DNA of 64,000 bases from Pilimelia columellifera (GTDB lineage: Bacteria; Actinomycetota; Actinomycetes; Mycobacteriales; Micromonosporaceae): positions 496,001 to 560,000 of the forward strand of contig NZ_BAAARY010000001.1 of NCBI RefSeq assembly GCF_039532605.1, given 5' to 3'. Positions 24,943 to 35,080 of the stretch are shown here, piece after piece. The notes beneath the pieces are model-generated. The model was given only the letters and a program-made list of their open reading frames with translations, had not been told where the DNA came from and ran no database searches. The position numbers and the translations under genes were made by a program. Positions within the stretch are counted from its first letter, which is position 1. Each line of letters starts with the position of its first letter.

Positions 24943-25932
24943 TCACCATCCGAAGGAGCGGTCGACCGCGTCGAGGACGCGGTCCAGATCGGGCAGGTAC
25001 TCCTCCTCGACCCGGGCGGCCGGGTAGGGGGTGTCGTAGCCGGTGACCCGCAGCACCGGGGCCTCCAGCGAGTAGAAGGCCTCCTCGGTGATCCGGGCGG
25101 CGATCTCCGAGCCCATGCCCAGGTTTCCCGGGGCCTCGTGGACGACGATCGCGCGGCCGGTCTTGCGGACCGAGGTCAACGCCGGGCCCAGGTCCAGCGG
25201 CGACAGCGACCGCAGGTCGATGACCTCGATGTCGCGGCCGTCCTCGGCCGCCGCGTTCGCCGCGTCCAGGGCGGTACGGACCATCGGGCCGTACGCGATG
25301 AGGGTGGCGTCCGTGCCCTCGCGCAGCACCCGGGCCGCGTGCAGCGGGAAGGCGGTGTCGACCGTCAGGGACGTGTCGACCTGTCCCTTCTCGTAGTACC
25401 GGCGCTTGGGCTCGAAGAAGACGATCGGGTCGTTGCTGGCGATCGCCTGCTGGATGCCCCAGTACGCGTCGCTCGGCGTCGACACCGCGATGACCTTGAG
25501 GCCAGCGGTGTGCGCGAAATACGCCTCCGGCGACTCCGAGTGGTGCTCGACCGCGCCGATGCCGCCGCCGAACGGGATCCGGATGACCATCGGGATGTTG
25601 AGGTGCCCGTTCGAGCGGTAGTGCATCTTGGCGACCTGGCAGACGATCTGGTCGTAGGCCGGGTACACGAAGCCGTCGAACTGGATCTCGACGACCGGGC
25701 GGTAGCCGCGGATCGCCAGCCCCACGCAGGTGCCCACGATGCCTGCCTCGGCCAGCGGCGAGTCGATGACCCGGCTTTCGCCGAAGTCCTTCTGCAGGCC
25801 GTCGGTGATCCGGAAGACGCCGCCGAGCTTGCCGATGTCCTCGCCCATGAGAATGACCTTGGGGTCGTTCTCCATCGCCTTACGCAGACCGGCGGTAATC
25901 GCCTTGCCGATCGTCATGGTCTCGATGGCCAT
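24943..25932 (-). CDS. bkdB: Branched-chain 2-oxoacid dehydrogenase E1 beta subunit
   Basis: 329 residues, the usual length for the family. Seen: GEDIGKLGGVFRIT, EIQFDGFVYPAYDQIV, the IPFGGGIGAVEHHSES segment with the conserved histidines near the TPP site, and DLRSLSPLD. With E1alpha it decarboxylates branched-chain 2-oxoacids from Val, Leu and Ile and passes the acyl group to E2. ATG 25932 overlaps the E1alpha stop by one base (TGATG), so translation is coupled. Confidence 0.92.
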   Translation of the reverse strand: MAIETMTIGKAITAGLRKAMENDPKVILMGEDIGKLGGVFRITDGLQKDFGESRVIDSPLAEAGIVGTCVGLAIRGYRPVVEIQFDGFVYPAYDQIVCQVAKMHYRSNGHLNIPMVIRIPFGGGIGAVEHHSESPEAYFAHTAGLKVIAVSTPSDAYWGIQQAIASNDPIVFFEPKRRYYEKGQVDTSLTVDTAFPLHAARVLREGTDATLIAYGPMVRTALDAANAAAEDGRDIEVIDLRSLSPLDLGPALTSVRKTGRAIVVHEAPGNLGMGSEIAARITEEAFYSLEAPVLRVTGYDTPYPAARVEEEYLPDLDRVLDAVDRSFGW

Positions 25933-27101
25933 CAGTGAGCGCTCCCCTCGAACGAGGCGTGGTAGCGGGAGAACTCCTCGCGCTGGGCGTCGACCAGCGG
26001 CGAGCCGTTCGGGTATACGTTGTCGAACATCGAGACCGGCTGCGGGTTCGGCATAGCCAGGGTGCGGTCACGCAGGTCCATGGCGACGGTGTGAGCCTCG
26101 GCGTCGACGGACGCGAAGAACGCCTTGTCGCCGACCTTCTGCTTCTCCAGGAAGGCTCGCATCCGCAGGATCGGGTCCTTGGCCTTCCACTCCTCCAGCT
26201 CCGCCGACTCGCGGTAACGGGTGGGGTCGTCGGTGGTGGTGTGCGGGCCCATCCGGTAGGTGAACGCCTCGACGAGGCTCGGGCCGTTGCCGTTGCGGGC
26301 GTGGTCCAGGGCCTGCTTGGCCACCGCGTACGAGGCGAGCACGTCGTTGCCGTCCACCCGGACGCCCGGGAAGCCGTAGCCGCTGGAGCGCTTGTACAGG
26401 GGGACGCGGGTTTGCCGCTCGGTGGGCTCTGAGATGGCGAACTGGTTGTTCTGGACAAAGAAGACGATCGGGGCGTTGAAGACGCCCGCGTAGACCATCG
26501 ACTCGTGTACGTCGCCCTGGCTGGTGGCGCCGTCGCCCATGAACGCCATGACGGCCTCGCCGTCGTCGGAGCCGGTCCTGCCGTCGAAGTTGATGCCCAT
26601 CGCGTAACCGGTGCCGTGCAGCGACTGGGCGCCGATGACGATCGTGTACATGTTGAACTTGTACTTGTTCGGGTCCCATCCGCCCTGGTCGACGCCGCGG
26701 AAGAGGCTCAGCGGCATGATCGGGTCGATGCCCCGGCAGTACAGGACGCCGTGTTCCCGGTACGTCGGGAAGGCCATGTCCTGCGGGCGCATCGCCCGCC
26801 CGGCGCCGACCTGGGCGGCCTCCTGGCCGGCGAGGCTGGCCCAGATGCTCAGCTCGCCCTGACGGCAAAGCGCGTTGGCCTCGGTGTCCAGCTTGCGGAC
26901 GATGACGAGGTCCCGGTAGAGCCCGCGGTACTCCTCGTCGGAGAAGTCGACCGAGTACTCGACGCCGTTGGCGCCGGTCGACTTCTCGATCCGCTCGCCT
27001 TCGGGGGTGAGCAGCTGCACGAGCTCCGGCTCGGCCAGGGTGGTGCCCCGGCCAGCGCGTGAGCTGGCGCGCCGCGGTCGGGCTGCGTCGCCCTTCGCCA
27101 T
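25932..27101 (-). CDS. bkdA: Branched-chain 2-oxoacid dehydrogenase E1 alpha subunit
   Basis: 389 residues. TPP-binding motif GDGATSQGDVHESMVYAGVFNAPIVFFVQNN is complete. The phosphorylation-loop region YRMGPHTTTDDPTRYR is typical of E1alpha. First gene of the bkd operon. ATG 27101 follows AGGAGA (spacing about six); longer upstream starts lack a ribosome site and have non-coding composition. The N-terminal 40 residues are basic and Ala/Arg-rich, probably disordered. A pyruvate dehydrogenase E1alpha is the close alternative, but the GINFDG and YGFPGVRVDG patterns fit the branched-chain type. Confidence 0.88.
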   Translation of the reverse strand: MAKGDAARPRRASSRAGRGTTLAEPELVQLLTPEGERIEKSTGANGVEYSVDFSDEEYRGLYRDLVIVRKLDTEANALCRQGELSIWASLAGQEAAQVGAGRAMRPQDMAFPTYREHGVLYCRGIDPIMPLSLFRGVDQGGWDPNKYKFNMYTIVIGAQSLHGTGYAMGINFDGRTGSDDGEAVMAFMGDGATSQGDVHESMVYAGVFNAPIVFFVQNNQFAISEPTERQTRVPLYKRSSGYGFPGVRVDGNDVLASYAVAKQALDHARNGNGPSLVEAFTYRMGPHTTTDDPTRYRESAELEEWKAKDPILRMRAFLEKQKVGDKAFFASVDAEAHTVAMDLRDRTLAMPNPQPVSMFDNVYPNGSPLVDAQREEFSRYHASFEGSAH

Positions 27102-27473
27102 CCGTCTCTCCTGTCTGGGTTCGCGTCGGCCATGGGGTTTCCCGACCACGCAGGTTGTGCGCCTGGCGGCTGGGCGCCGCACAGGGTCTCCCGCCGCGTT
27201 CCGACCCGGGTCGGGACCGTCACGAGGGGCGCCCGGGCTAGGCCGGGTCCAGGGAGCGTAAACGACCAATGACCTGGCACAAAGCCGCGTCGTTGACCGT
27301 CCCGCGGGTGGCCGACCTCGCTGGTCCGGGAGTACCGGTCGGCATCGGTCGGGTGGCCGGGTAGCACCATCCTCGCATCACTGGTCGCCGGGCTGCGCCA
27401 GGGCGTCGATGGGCTAGCGGGAATATGGCGGTATCCGACATAGCAAGTTAATTGTCCGGGTTACCATGAGCCC
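27102..27473. other. Divergent intergenic region upstream of the bkd operon
   Basis: 372 bases between two divergent genes. It holds a perfect 14-bp palindrome CCGACCCGGGTCGG at 27201-27214, about 100 bases upstream of E1alpha, which could be an operator for an Lrp- or TetR-type regulator. A local AT-rich stretch (27415-27465) before the plus-strand gene probably contains its promoter. No RNA gene or further coding region is recognisable. Confidence 0.4.
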
Positions 27474-27803
27474 ATGCGGAAAGTCGCACTGCCATTACTG
27501 AAGGTGACCGGCGGTGGTCCGTCCGCCGGCCTGGTCGGTTCGACCCGCCGATACGTGCTGCTGGTCACGTTGCTGGCCGTCCTCGCCACCGCTCCGCTCT
27601 ACGTCGCGCTCAGCTTCGGGGTCAACGCCCTCGGCCAAAACGCCACCAGCCAGACAACGACGCCGTTCATCCGAAGCCCGAACGACGTCCCGATCGTCAT
27701 CGTCGGCTCCCGGCCGCAGGCACGGGGCGTCGAGAGCGCCGCCGGCTGCCGCTCCACCCCGTACCTGCGGTGGCGCGCCCTCGACGAGCACTGCCTGCGC
27801 TGA
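27474..27803 (+). CDS. Small membrane-anchored protein of unknown function
   Basis: 109 residues. Basic N-terminus, one hydrophobic segment (about 28-52, VLLVTLLAVLATAPLYVALSFGV), then a short outer part with two cysteines (AAGCRST and DEHCLR) that could pair. No family recognised. There is a single-gene promoter region upstream. ATG 27474 is the plausible start; an ATG eight bases earlier is out of frame. Confidence 0.55.
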   Translation: MRKVALPLLKVTGGGPSAGLVGSTRRYVLLVTLLAVLATAPLYVALSFGVNALGQNATSQTTTPFIRSPNDVPIVIVGSRPQARGVESAAGCRSTPYLRWRALDEHCLR

Positions 27804-27815
27804 CCCCTCCGGCGG

Positions 27816-28535
27816 TCAGGCCGCCGGCGACGGCGAACCGGAACGGGCCAGGTCAGGCACCCGACCCAGCAACGAGAGCCGGGCGACCACGAGCGCCCGG
27901 TCGGTCCCGAACGACTCCCCGGACGGCACGTCGTTGGACCGGTCGGTGGCCCGCCACCACGCCGCCATCCACTCCGGGAACTCCGATGGCATCGAGCCAG
28001 TCGTCCACAGCCCGGCCGCCGCGCACTCCTGCTTCAGCCCGGCGACGAAGACGCTCCCGGATGGGATCACCGACGCCTCGCGGACCAGCCCCACCGTCCG
28101 GTCGACCACCACCGCCACCGCGTGTTCCGGGCCGCCCAGCCCCGGGTCGTCGTAGGCGAACGTCGCCACCCAACCGGTCATCGCCCCAGCGTCGTCGCCG
28201 TAGGCGAGCGTCGCGGTCGGACGGACCTGCCCCACCGCAGGCAGCCAGGCCGGCTCGTCACCGATCGAAACATCAGACGCCCCGGGGGCATCCGGCATGA
28301 GCACCGAGAAGATCCGTCGGGCCGTCGCGGCGGCCGGGGTCCGCCGCCGGGCTGTCGCCGTGAGGAAACCGCCGACGAACTGCCGGGTCGCGGCCGCGCG
28401 GTCGCCAGTGGACAGTGTGTACACGCTGCCAAGCAGGGCGCTGGCGACCAGTTCGGCGTCCAACGCGCAGGGGGCGTCGGGGAGACCCTCGGCCGCGGCG
28501 AGCACGGCGTCGTACGGCGTTCGCGGAGTCGGCAT
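27816..28535 (-). CDS. Hypothetical protein of the GTPase operon
   Basis: 239 residues, mostly mixed alpha/beta, acidic, no signal or membrane segment. Recognisable only by composition: LDAELVASALLGSVYTLSTGDRAAATRQFVGGFLTATARRR near the start, and a middle part with several strands (TATLAYGDDAGAMTGWVATFAYDDPGLGGPEHAVAVVVD). It lies 28 bases after the second GTPase gene on the same strand and is probably the third gene of that operon. The start ATG 28535 has no strong ribosome site; an in-frame GTG lies eight codons upstream. Confidence 0.6.
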   Translation of the reverse strand: MPTPRTPYDAVLAAAEGLPDAPCALDAELVASALLGSVYTLSTGDRAAATRQFVGGFLTATARRRTPAAATARRIFSVLMPDAPGASDVSIGDEPAWLPAVGQVRPTATLAYGDDAGAMTGWVATFAYDDPGLGGPEHAVAVVVDRTVGLVREASVIPSGSVFVAGLKQECAAAGLWTTGSMPSEFPEWMAAWWRATDRSNDVPSGESFGTDRALVVARLSLLGRVPDLARSGSPSPAA

Positions 28536-28563
28536 CTGTCGAGAGTAGGCCCCGACCACCCGA

Positions 28564-30225
28564 TCAGCGTGCGCGCCGCTCCGCCGCGGTGAGGGCTTCG
28601 CGCGTCTGGGCGTACGCCTGTAGGACCTCGCGGACCGGGGCGACGACCTGCTGGCGCGCCACCTCGATCACCGACGCCTGCAACCGCTTGAGCGCCCGAC
28701 GCCGGGCACGGGCGGCGCCGAAACGCACCAGCGGGCGGCCGAGCATCGCCAGCAACAGGCCCAACACGACGCCGCCTGCGGCGACCGCCACCGACAACGG
28801 GACGACGCCCGCGGCCGGCGCCTCCAGCCGGGGCAGCGCCAGCGCGCGCACGACATAGTCCGCGATGAGCCAGCCGACGCCCAGCAGCACCGCGAGCGCC
28901 CCGAACCACTGCGCCGCCCGCCACACCCGCCACCACAACGGCCGGCGGTCCAGGTCCAGGTCCGTCCGGGAGATCGCCTGGTCCAGCGCGTCCGGCAGGT
29001 CTGCCAGCCGGGACCGGGCGCCGGCGAGCACGGCCGCCGGCCACGGGGTCGGCAGGGACTCGGCAGCTCGCTCCGCGATCTCCCGTACCGCCAGCGCCGC
29101 CGCGGCGTGCTGGGCCGGCTGCGGCGCCGGCAGCGAACTGGCGCCACGTCCGCCGTCGCCACCCAGCCGCAGGTCCCGCAGCGGGTCCCTACGGAAGTGC
29201 CGCAGCCAGCGCAGGGGCGGCCAACCGGTCGCCGCCAGCGCCCGGGCGCGGTAGGACCGCTGGGCAGCCTCCGCGACCGCGCCGACCCCGGCCGCGGCCG
29301 CCAACGCCTCGGCGAGCCGCCGGACGCTCGCGCGGTCCACGGCGTCCTCGGCCACCGCGGGGCCCACGAACGGGCGCAGCCCCTGCACCGACACGTCGAC
29401 ATCGGCGGCCAGTCGCAGCAGCGCCGCCTGGCGCGCGGAGACCGTCCCCTCCAACGCGGCGCGCAGCGGGCCGAGCCGTCCCGGGTCGGTGGCTGCGGTG
29501 GCCAGCACCGGCACGTCGCCCAGCCCGTTGGCGGCCAGCAGCCCGGAGAGGTCGGCCACCACCCGGTCGGTGTCGGCCGGGGAGAGCCGGTCGGCCTGGT
29601 TGAGCACGACGACGGTGACGTCACGATGGCTGGCGAACTGGCTCAGGTACGCCTGGTGCAGCGTGCGGTCGGCGTACTTCTGCGGGTCGACCACCCAGAC
29701 GACGAGGTCGACCAGGTTGAGGAGCCGGTCCACCTCGACGCGGTGCTCCGGGGCGACCGAGTCGAAGTCGGGCAGGTCGAGCAGGACCAGCCCGCGCAGG
29801 GCGGCCTCGTCGTCGCCGTCCAACGGGCTTTCGCGCACGAACCGTTGACGCGGGGCGACACCGATCCAGTCGAGCAGGTCGCTGGCGCCGTCGATCGGAC
29901 CCCAGACGCACGCGTGCGCGACGCCGGTGGTGGGCCGGCGTACCCCGACCCGGGACAGCTCCAGGCGGGCGACGGCGTTGAACAGGCTCGACTTGCCGCT
30001 GCCGGTGGCGCCGGCGAGGGCGACCACGGTGTGGTCCCGGGACAGCTCCAGCCGCCGGCCGGCCCGTTCGAGGACGGCGCGGGGACCGCTCAGATCAGCC
30101 TCGTCGAGGTGCGGGCCGGACAGGCGCAGGAAACGGGCGATCGCGTCGATCCGGGCGCGGAGAGCATCCACGTCGGGACGCCGCGGGTCCGGCGGGGCGT
30201 GGCGCGCGGAGAGCATGGCGGTCAC
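28564..30225 (-). CDS. YfjP-like membrane GTPase of a dynamin-like pair
   Basis: 553 residues. GTPase domain with complete motifs: G1 GATGSGKSS (72-80), G3 DLPDFDS (150-156), G4 NQAD (209-212). A long helical region follows, then two hydrophobic helices (about 440-500) with a basic stretch after them (RARRRALKRLQASVIEVARQQ). The pattern matches bacterial dynamin-like or YfjP GTPases that act at membranes, for example in division or membrane repair. The GTG start overlaps the stop of the upstream GTPase gene by four bases (GTGA), so the two proteins are made together and probably form a hetero-complex. Confidence 0.75.
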   Translation of the reverse strand: MTAMLSARHAPPDPRRPDVDALRARIDAIARFLRLSGPHLDEADLSGPRAVLERAGRRLELSRDHTVVALAGATGSGKSSLFNAVARLELSRVGVRRPTTGVAHACVWGPIDGASDLLDWIGVAPRQRFVRESPLDGDDEAALRGLVLLDLPDFDSVAPEHRVEVDRLLNLVDLVVWVVDPQKYADRTLHQAYLSQFASHRDVTVVVLNQADRLSPADTDRVVADLSGLLAANGLGDVPVLATAATDPGRLGPLRAALEGTVSARQAALLRLAADVDVSVQGLRPFVGPAVAEDAVDRASVRRLAEALAAAAGVGAVAEAAQRSYRARALAATGWPPLRWLRHFRRDPLRDLRLGGDGGRGASSLPAPQPAQHAAAALAVREIAERAAESLPTPWPAAVLAGARSRLADLPDALDQAISRTDLDLDRRPLWWRVWRAAQWFGALAVLLGVGWLIADYVVRALALPRLEAPAAGVVPLSVAVAAGGVVLGLLLAMLGRPLVRFGAARARRRALKRLQASVIEVARQQVVAPVREVLQAYAQTREALTAAERRAR

Positions 30226-32135
30226 TCGTCGCCTTCCCAGGCTGGCAGGGGCGCGGCGCCGTCGGCGCTGAGCCCGGCGTTGGCCCGCGCGGCGGCGACC
30301 GCCGTCCCGGCGGTCCGCAGCTGAGCGGAACGGGCGGCCGCGACGCCGCGTTCGGGCAGCAGCTCCGCGAACGGGTCGAGCTCCGCGCGCAGCAGGGCGT
30401 TGGTCCGCAGGTCCAGGTCGAGGCGGGCCTTCTCGGCCAGGGCGCGGATCGCCTGGTCGCCGAAGATCGCCTCAAGCACCTTCTGGCCGGCGATAGTGAC
30501 GCCGCCGGCGGCGGCGACCTCGGCGCCGGTCGGCACGAACGCCGTCGACGCGAACACCGCGATCATCACGGCGAGGCTGGTGGCGTTGACCGCGTAGGCC
30601 GCCCCTCGCGCCCTGGCCCGCTTGTCGGCGCCCTCGGAGCGGACCAGCTCCAGCACCGCCCGCTGCCAGTCCCGGACCAGGCGCTCGACCCGCGCGTGGA
30701 GGTCGGCCGTCGGGGCGGTTGGCGCGGCATCGAGCAGCGCGACGCCCACCGGGTCGTGCCGCCAGGCCTGGCGCGCCTGTTCGACGGCGTCGGCCGCCGC
30801 GCCGCGCAGCAGGGCGGACAACCCGCTCTCCATGGCGCCACGGAGCTGTCGGCCGGGGGCGGGGCGCCCGGTCAGCGCGGCGACGACCCGGTCCCTGGCC
30901 CGGCCGACCTGGGCCTCCAGGTTCCGGACGAGATCGCCGCTGCCGACGAAGTCCTGCCAGCGGGCCAGCACCTCGCCACGGAGCAGCGCGCCGTCCTTCA
31001 CCGCGTGGGCGACGCCCTCGCGGGCGGCCTGCCGGGCGACATTGACCTTTTCGGTGAGGGTGGTGGCGGCCGCGTGCTGGTCGGCGGCGGCGGCGGCGAG
31101 GAGGTCCACATCGGGCCCGAGCGCCGCCAGGGCGCCGTCGAGGGTCTGCCGGACGACGCCCGCGCGCATGTCAGCGTCCTCGGCGAGCTGGGCCAGCCAC
31201 TGCCGTAGCGGCGCGGTGTCGGTCTCCGGGAGCAGGCCCTGCCCGTCCATCCCGGTCTCAGGCACGACGAACAACGGCGCCGACTCCAGGCCGTTGGCCA
31301 CGAGCATCTCGCGTAGGTGTCCGGCGACCTCGGCCTGGGCCCCGGCCGGGGTGCGGTCGAGCACCAGCGCGATGACGGCGCCCCGGCGCCGGGCGGTGCT
31401 CAGCAGCGTCCAGGGGACCGCGTCGGCGTACCTGGCGGCGGTGGTGACGAAGAGCCACAGGTCTGCCGCGGCCAGGAGCTGGCCGGCCAACGCCCGGTTG
31501 TCGTCGGCGACCGAGTCGATGTCCGGCGCGTCGAGCAGCGCCAGGCCTGCGGGGAGCGCGGGAGCGGGGACGAGCTGCACGGCGCCCGGCTCGGCGGTCG
31601 GCGCGTTGACACGGGTCAGGTCGGGGAGGAGGTCGCCGGTGCGGAACCAGGCGGCGTCATCGGGGTGACAGACCAGCACCGGGCAGCGGGTGGTGGGCCG
31701 GAGCACGCCGGAGGCGGTCACCGGCGCCTGGACCAGGCTGTTGACCAAAGTCGACTTTCCGGCCCCGGTGGAGCCGCCGACGACGACCAGAACGGGCGCG
31801 TCCAGTCGACGTAACCGGGGCAGCAGGTAGTCGTCGACCTGGTGGACGAGGTGGCCGCTGAGATCGCGGGCGGGCGCGGCGCTTGGGGTGGTCAGCGCGA
31901 AGTCCACTGAGGCGATGACGCTGCGTAATCCGTCCAATGCGGCAATCAGGGCGTCCGGAGGGCTGCCCGGCGGTAGGCCGGTGGCGCCGTCGCGACTGGC
32001 CGGCGGCGGCGTTTGGGCAGGCACGGAATCGTCCGGCGCGGTGGTGGTGGGGTCAGGCACAGTCGTGTCAGCGGGTGTTGGGGTGGCGGTAGGGGGAGTG
32101 GCGCACACGGCATTCGCGTCACCGGGCGTTGTCAC
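30222..32135 (-). CDS. Dynamin-family GTPase-like protein, first gene of the pair
   Basis: 637 residues, GTG start. Pro/Thr-rich disordered N-terminus (1-55), then a GTPase-like domain with G1 GGSTGAGKST (120-129) and G3 DAPDIDS (202-208). At the G4 position the sequence reads LVLDRTPAG, so the guanine-specifying N/TKxD is missing. A long helical stalk follows (about 330-500), then a hydrophobic hairpin (about 520-550, SLAVMIAVFASTAFV) and a final coiled region. One complete and one altered GTPase in an operon resembles the DynA/DynB pairs of streptomycetes (comparison from general knowledge). Confidence 0.75.
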   Translation of the reverse strand: MTTPGDANAVCATPPTATPTPADTTVPDPTTTAPDDSVPAQTPPPASRDGATGLPPGSPPDALIAALDGLRSVIASVDFALTTPSAAPARDLSGHLVHQVDDYLLPRLRRLDAPVLVVVGGSTGAGKSTLVNSLVQAPVTASGVLRPTTRCPVLVCHPDDAAWFRTGDLLPDLTRVNAPTAEPGAVQLVPAPALPAGLALLDAPDIDSVADDNRALAGQLLAAADLWLFVTTAARYADAVPWTLLSTARRRGAVIALVLDRTPAGAQAEVAGHLREMLVANGLESAPLFVVPETGMDGQGLLPETDTAPLRQWLAQLAEDADMRAGVVRQTLDGALAALGPDVDLLAAAAADQHAAATTLTEKVNVARQAAREGVAHAVKDGALLRGEVLARWQDFVGSGDLVRNLEAQVGRARDRVVAALTGRPAPGRQLRGAMESGLSALLRGAAADAVEQARQAWRHDPVGVALLDAAPTAPTADLHARVERLVRDWQRAVLELVRSEGADKRARARGAAYAVNATSLAVMIAVFASTAFVPTGAEVAAAGGVTIAGQKVLEAIFGDQAIRALAEKARLDLDLRTNALLRAELDPFAELLPERGVAAARSAQLRTAGTAVAAARANAGLSADGAAPLPAWEGDE

Positions 32136-32266
32136 GGGTTAAGCGTGCATCATCCAGGGGACACGGACAACTCAGCCAGGACGACAAGTGATCCCCGTAT
32201 CCTGCGGTGAACAGGGCCTTTTGTCTGGTATTGAGAGGTTTGAGGGAGACAAAACCCTCCTTTCGT

Positions 32267-32295
32267 GGCGTTGGCTGGCGAGTAAAGCCAACGCC
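32267..32295. other. Perfect 10-bp hairpin in the dnaK upstream region
   Basis: GGCGTTGGCT (32267-32276) and AGCCAACGCC (32286-32295) with a 9-base loop. Just before it, GAGGG (32242-32246) and CCCTC (32255-32259) make a second, smaller hairpin followed by TTTCG. Both lie between the divergent GTPase operon and the dnaK promoter. They may be an operator or a short terminated transcript; no gene explains them. Confidence 0.35.
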
Positions 32296-32333
32296 CTCGA
32301 CGCTTACTTGCGTGTGACGGACTCAACTCCGGG

Positions 32334-32361
32334 TTGACGGGAGGCGCGTCCGTGGCACTAT
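32334..32361 (+). promoter_or_regulatory. Candidate dnaK promoter
   Basis: TTGACG (32334-32339) and CACTAT (32356-32361) with 16 bases between. The HspR operator begins at the end of the -10 box, so bound HspR would block polymerase. Confidence 0.45.
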
Positions 32362-32379
32362 TGAGTCACATTCACTCAA
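32361..32379. promoter_or_regulatory. HAIR operator (HspR site) of the dnaK operon
   Basis: TTGAGT-N7-ACTCAA, a perfect inverted repeat in the form of the HspR-associated inverted repeat (CTTGAGT-N7-ACTCAAG). It lies 105 bases before dnaK. HspR, encoded in the same operon, represses it with DnaK as co-repressor in Streptomyces and Mycobacterium. Confidence 0.88.
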
Positions 32380-32483
32380 CTTGGCGTCCGGCCCCACCCG
32401 AGCCAGGGTCCCGTCCCGCCCCGGCGTGACGAGACCCGCTCCGCGAGAGCCCACCGGCGCCGTCGATCTGGAGGCACAGAGAC

Positions 32484-34370
<1,887 letters not shown>

Positions 34371-34403
34371 CTGGTCGGATCCGACGTGGACGGAGGCGCC
34401 TGA

Positions 34404-34985
34404 GTGAGCGAGCACGGCACGCACGCCGGCGATGACCCGGCGGCTGAGCGGGTGGTGATCCGCGACAACCGGAAGATCCACCCCGACGGCGGCGGCCGGC
34501 ACGCCGCCGGGGGGGCTGATGCCCAGGAGGCGGGGGAGCCCGGCCCGCTGGGTCCGGAGGTGGGCGCGCTGCGCAGCGAGCTGGACGAGCGCACCCGGGA
34601 CCTGCAACGGATCACCGCCGAGTACGCCAACTACCGCAAGCGGGTGGACCGGGATCGTGGCCTGGCCGCGGAACAGACCACCGGAGCTGTCCTGCTGGCC
34701 CTGCTCCCGATCCTGGACGACCTGGACCGGGCCCGCGATCACGGCGACCTGACCGGCCCGTTCGCCTCGGTGGCCGAGCAGCTTCAGGTCACGGTCGGCA
34801 AGTTCGGGCTCACCGCGTTCGGCGATAAGGGCGATCCGTTCGACCCGACCCGGCACGAGGCGGTCACGCACCTCACGTCGGCGGAGGTCAGCGAGTCGAC
34901 CTGTGTCGAGGTGATGCGGCGCGGCTACAGCCTGGGTGAGCGGCTGCTGCGTCCGGCCCTGGTCGCGGTCGCCGACCCTCAGTAA
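34404..34985 (+). CDS. grpE: Nucleotide exchange factor GrpE
   Basis: 193 residues, GTG start after CGGAGG. Disordered N-terminus (1-50), long helix (LRSELDERTRDLQRITAEYANYRKRVDRDRG), four-helix part (LLPILDDLDRARDHGDL) and C-terminal beta domain (GDPFDPTRHEAV, RRGYSLGERLLRPALVAV), all typical of GrpE. It releases ADP from DnaK. It starts 33 bases after dnaK. Confidence 0.96.
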   Translation: MSEHGTHAGDDPAAERVVIRDNRKIHPDGGGRHAAGGADAQEAGEPGPLGPEVGALRSELDERTRDLQRITAEYANYRKRVDRDRGLAAEQTTGAVLLALLPILDDLDRARDHGDLTGPFASVAEQLQVTVGKFGLTAFGDKGDPFDPTRHEAVTHLTSAEVSESTCVEVMRRGYSLGERLLRPALVAVADPQ

Positions 34986-34997
34986 CGAACTCGTCAG

Positions 34998-35055
34998 GTC
35001 GATCATGGTCTGCGTGCCGCGCGGTGTTCCACGCCGCACGCGGACCATGATCGAC
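34998..35055. repeat. Imperfect palindrome between grpE and dnaJ
   Basis: Two 20-base arms (34998-35017 and 35036-35055) match at 19 positions around an 18-base loop. The outer ends are GTCGATCATGG...CCATGATCGAC. It shares the GATCATG ends and following TGCG with the palindromes at 55204 and 56278. It may be an intergenic repeat of the family, here lowering or separating dnaJ expression from dnaK-grpE. Confidence 0.6.
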
Positions 35056-35080
35056 AAGGGTGGCGCCGGGAGGTGAGCGA

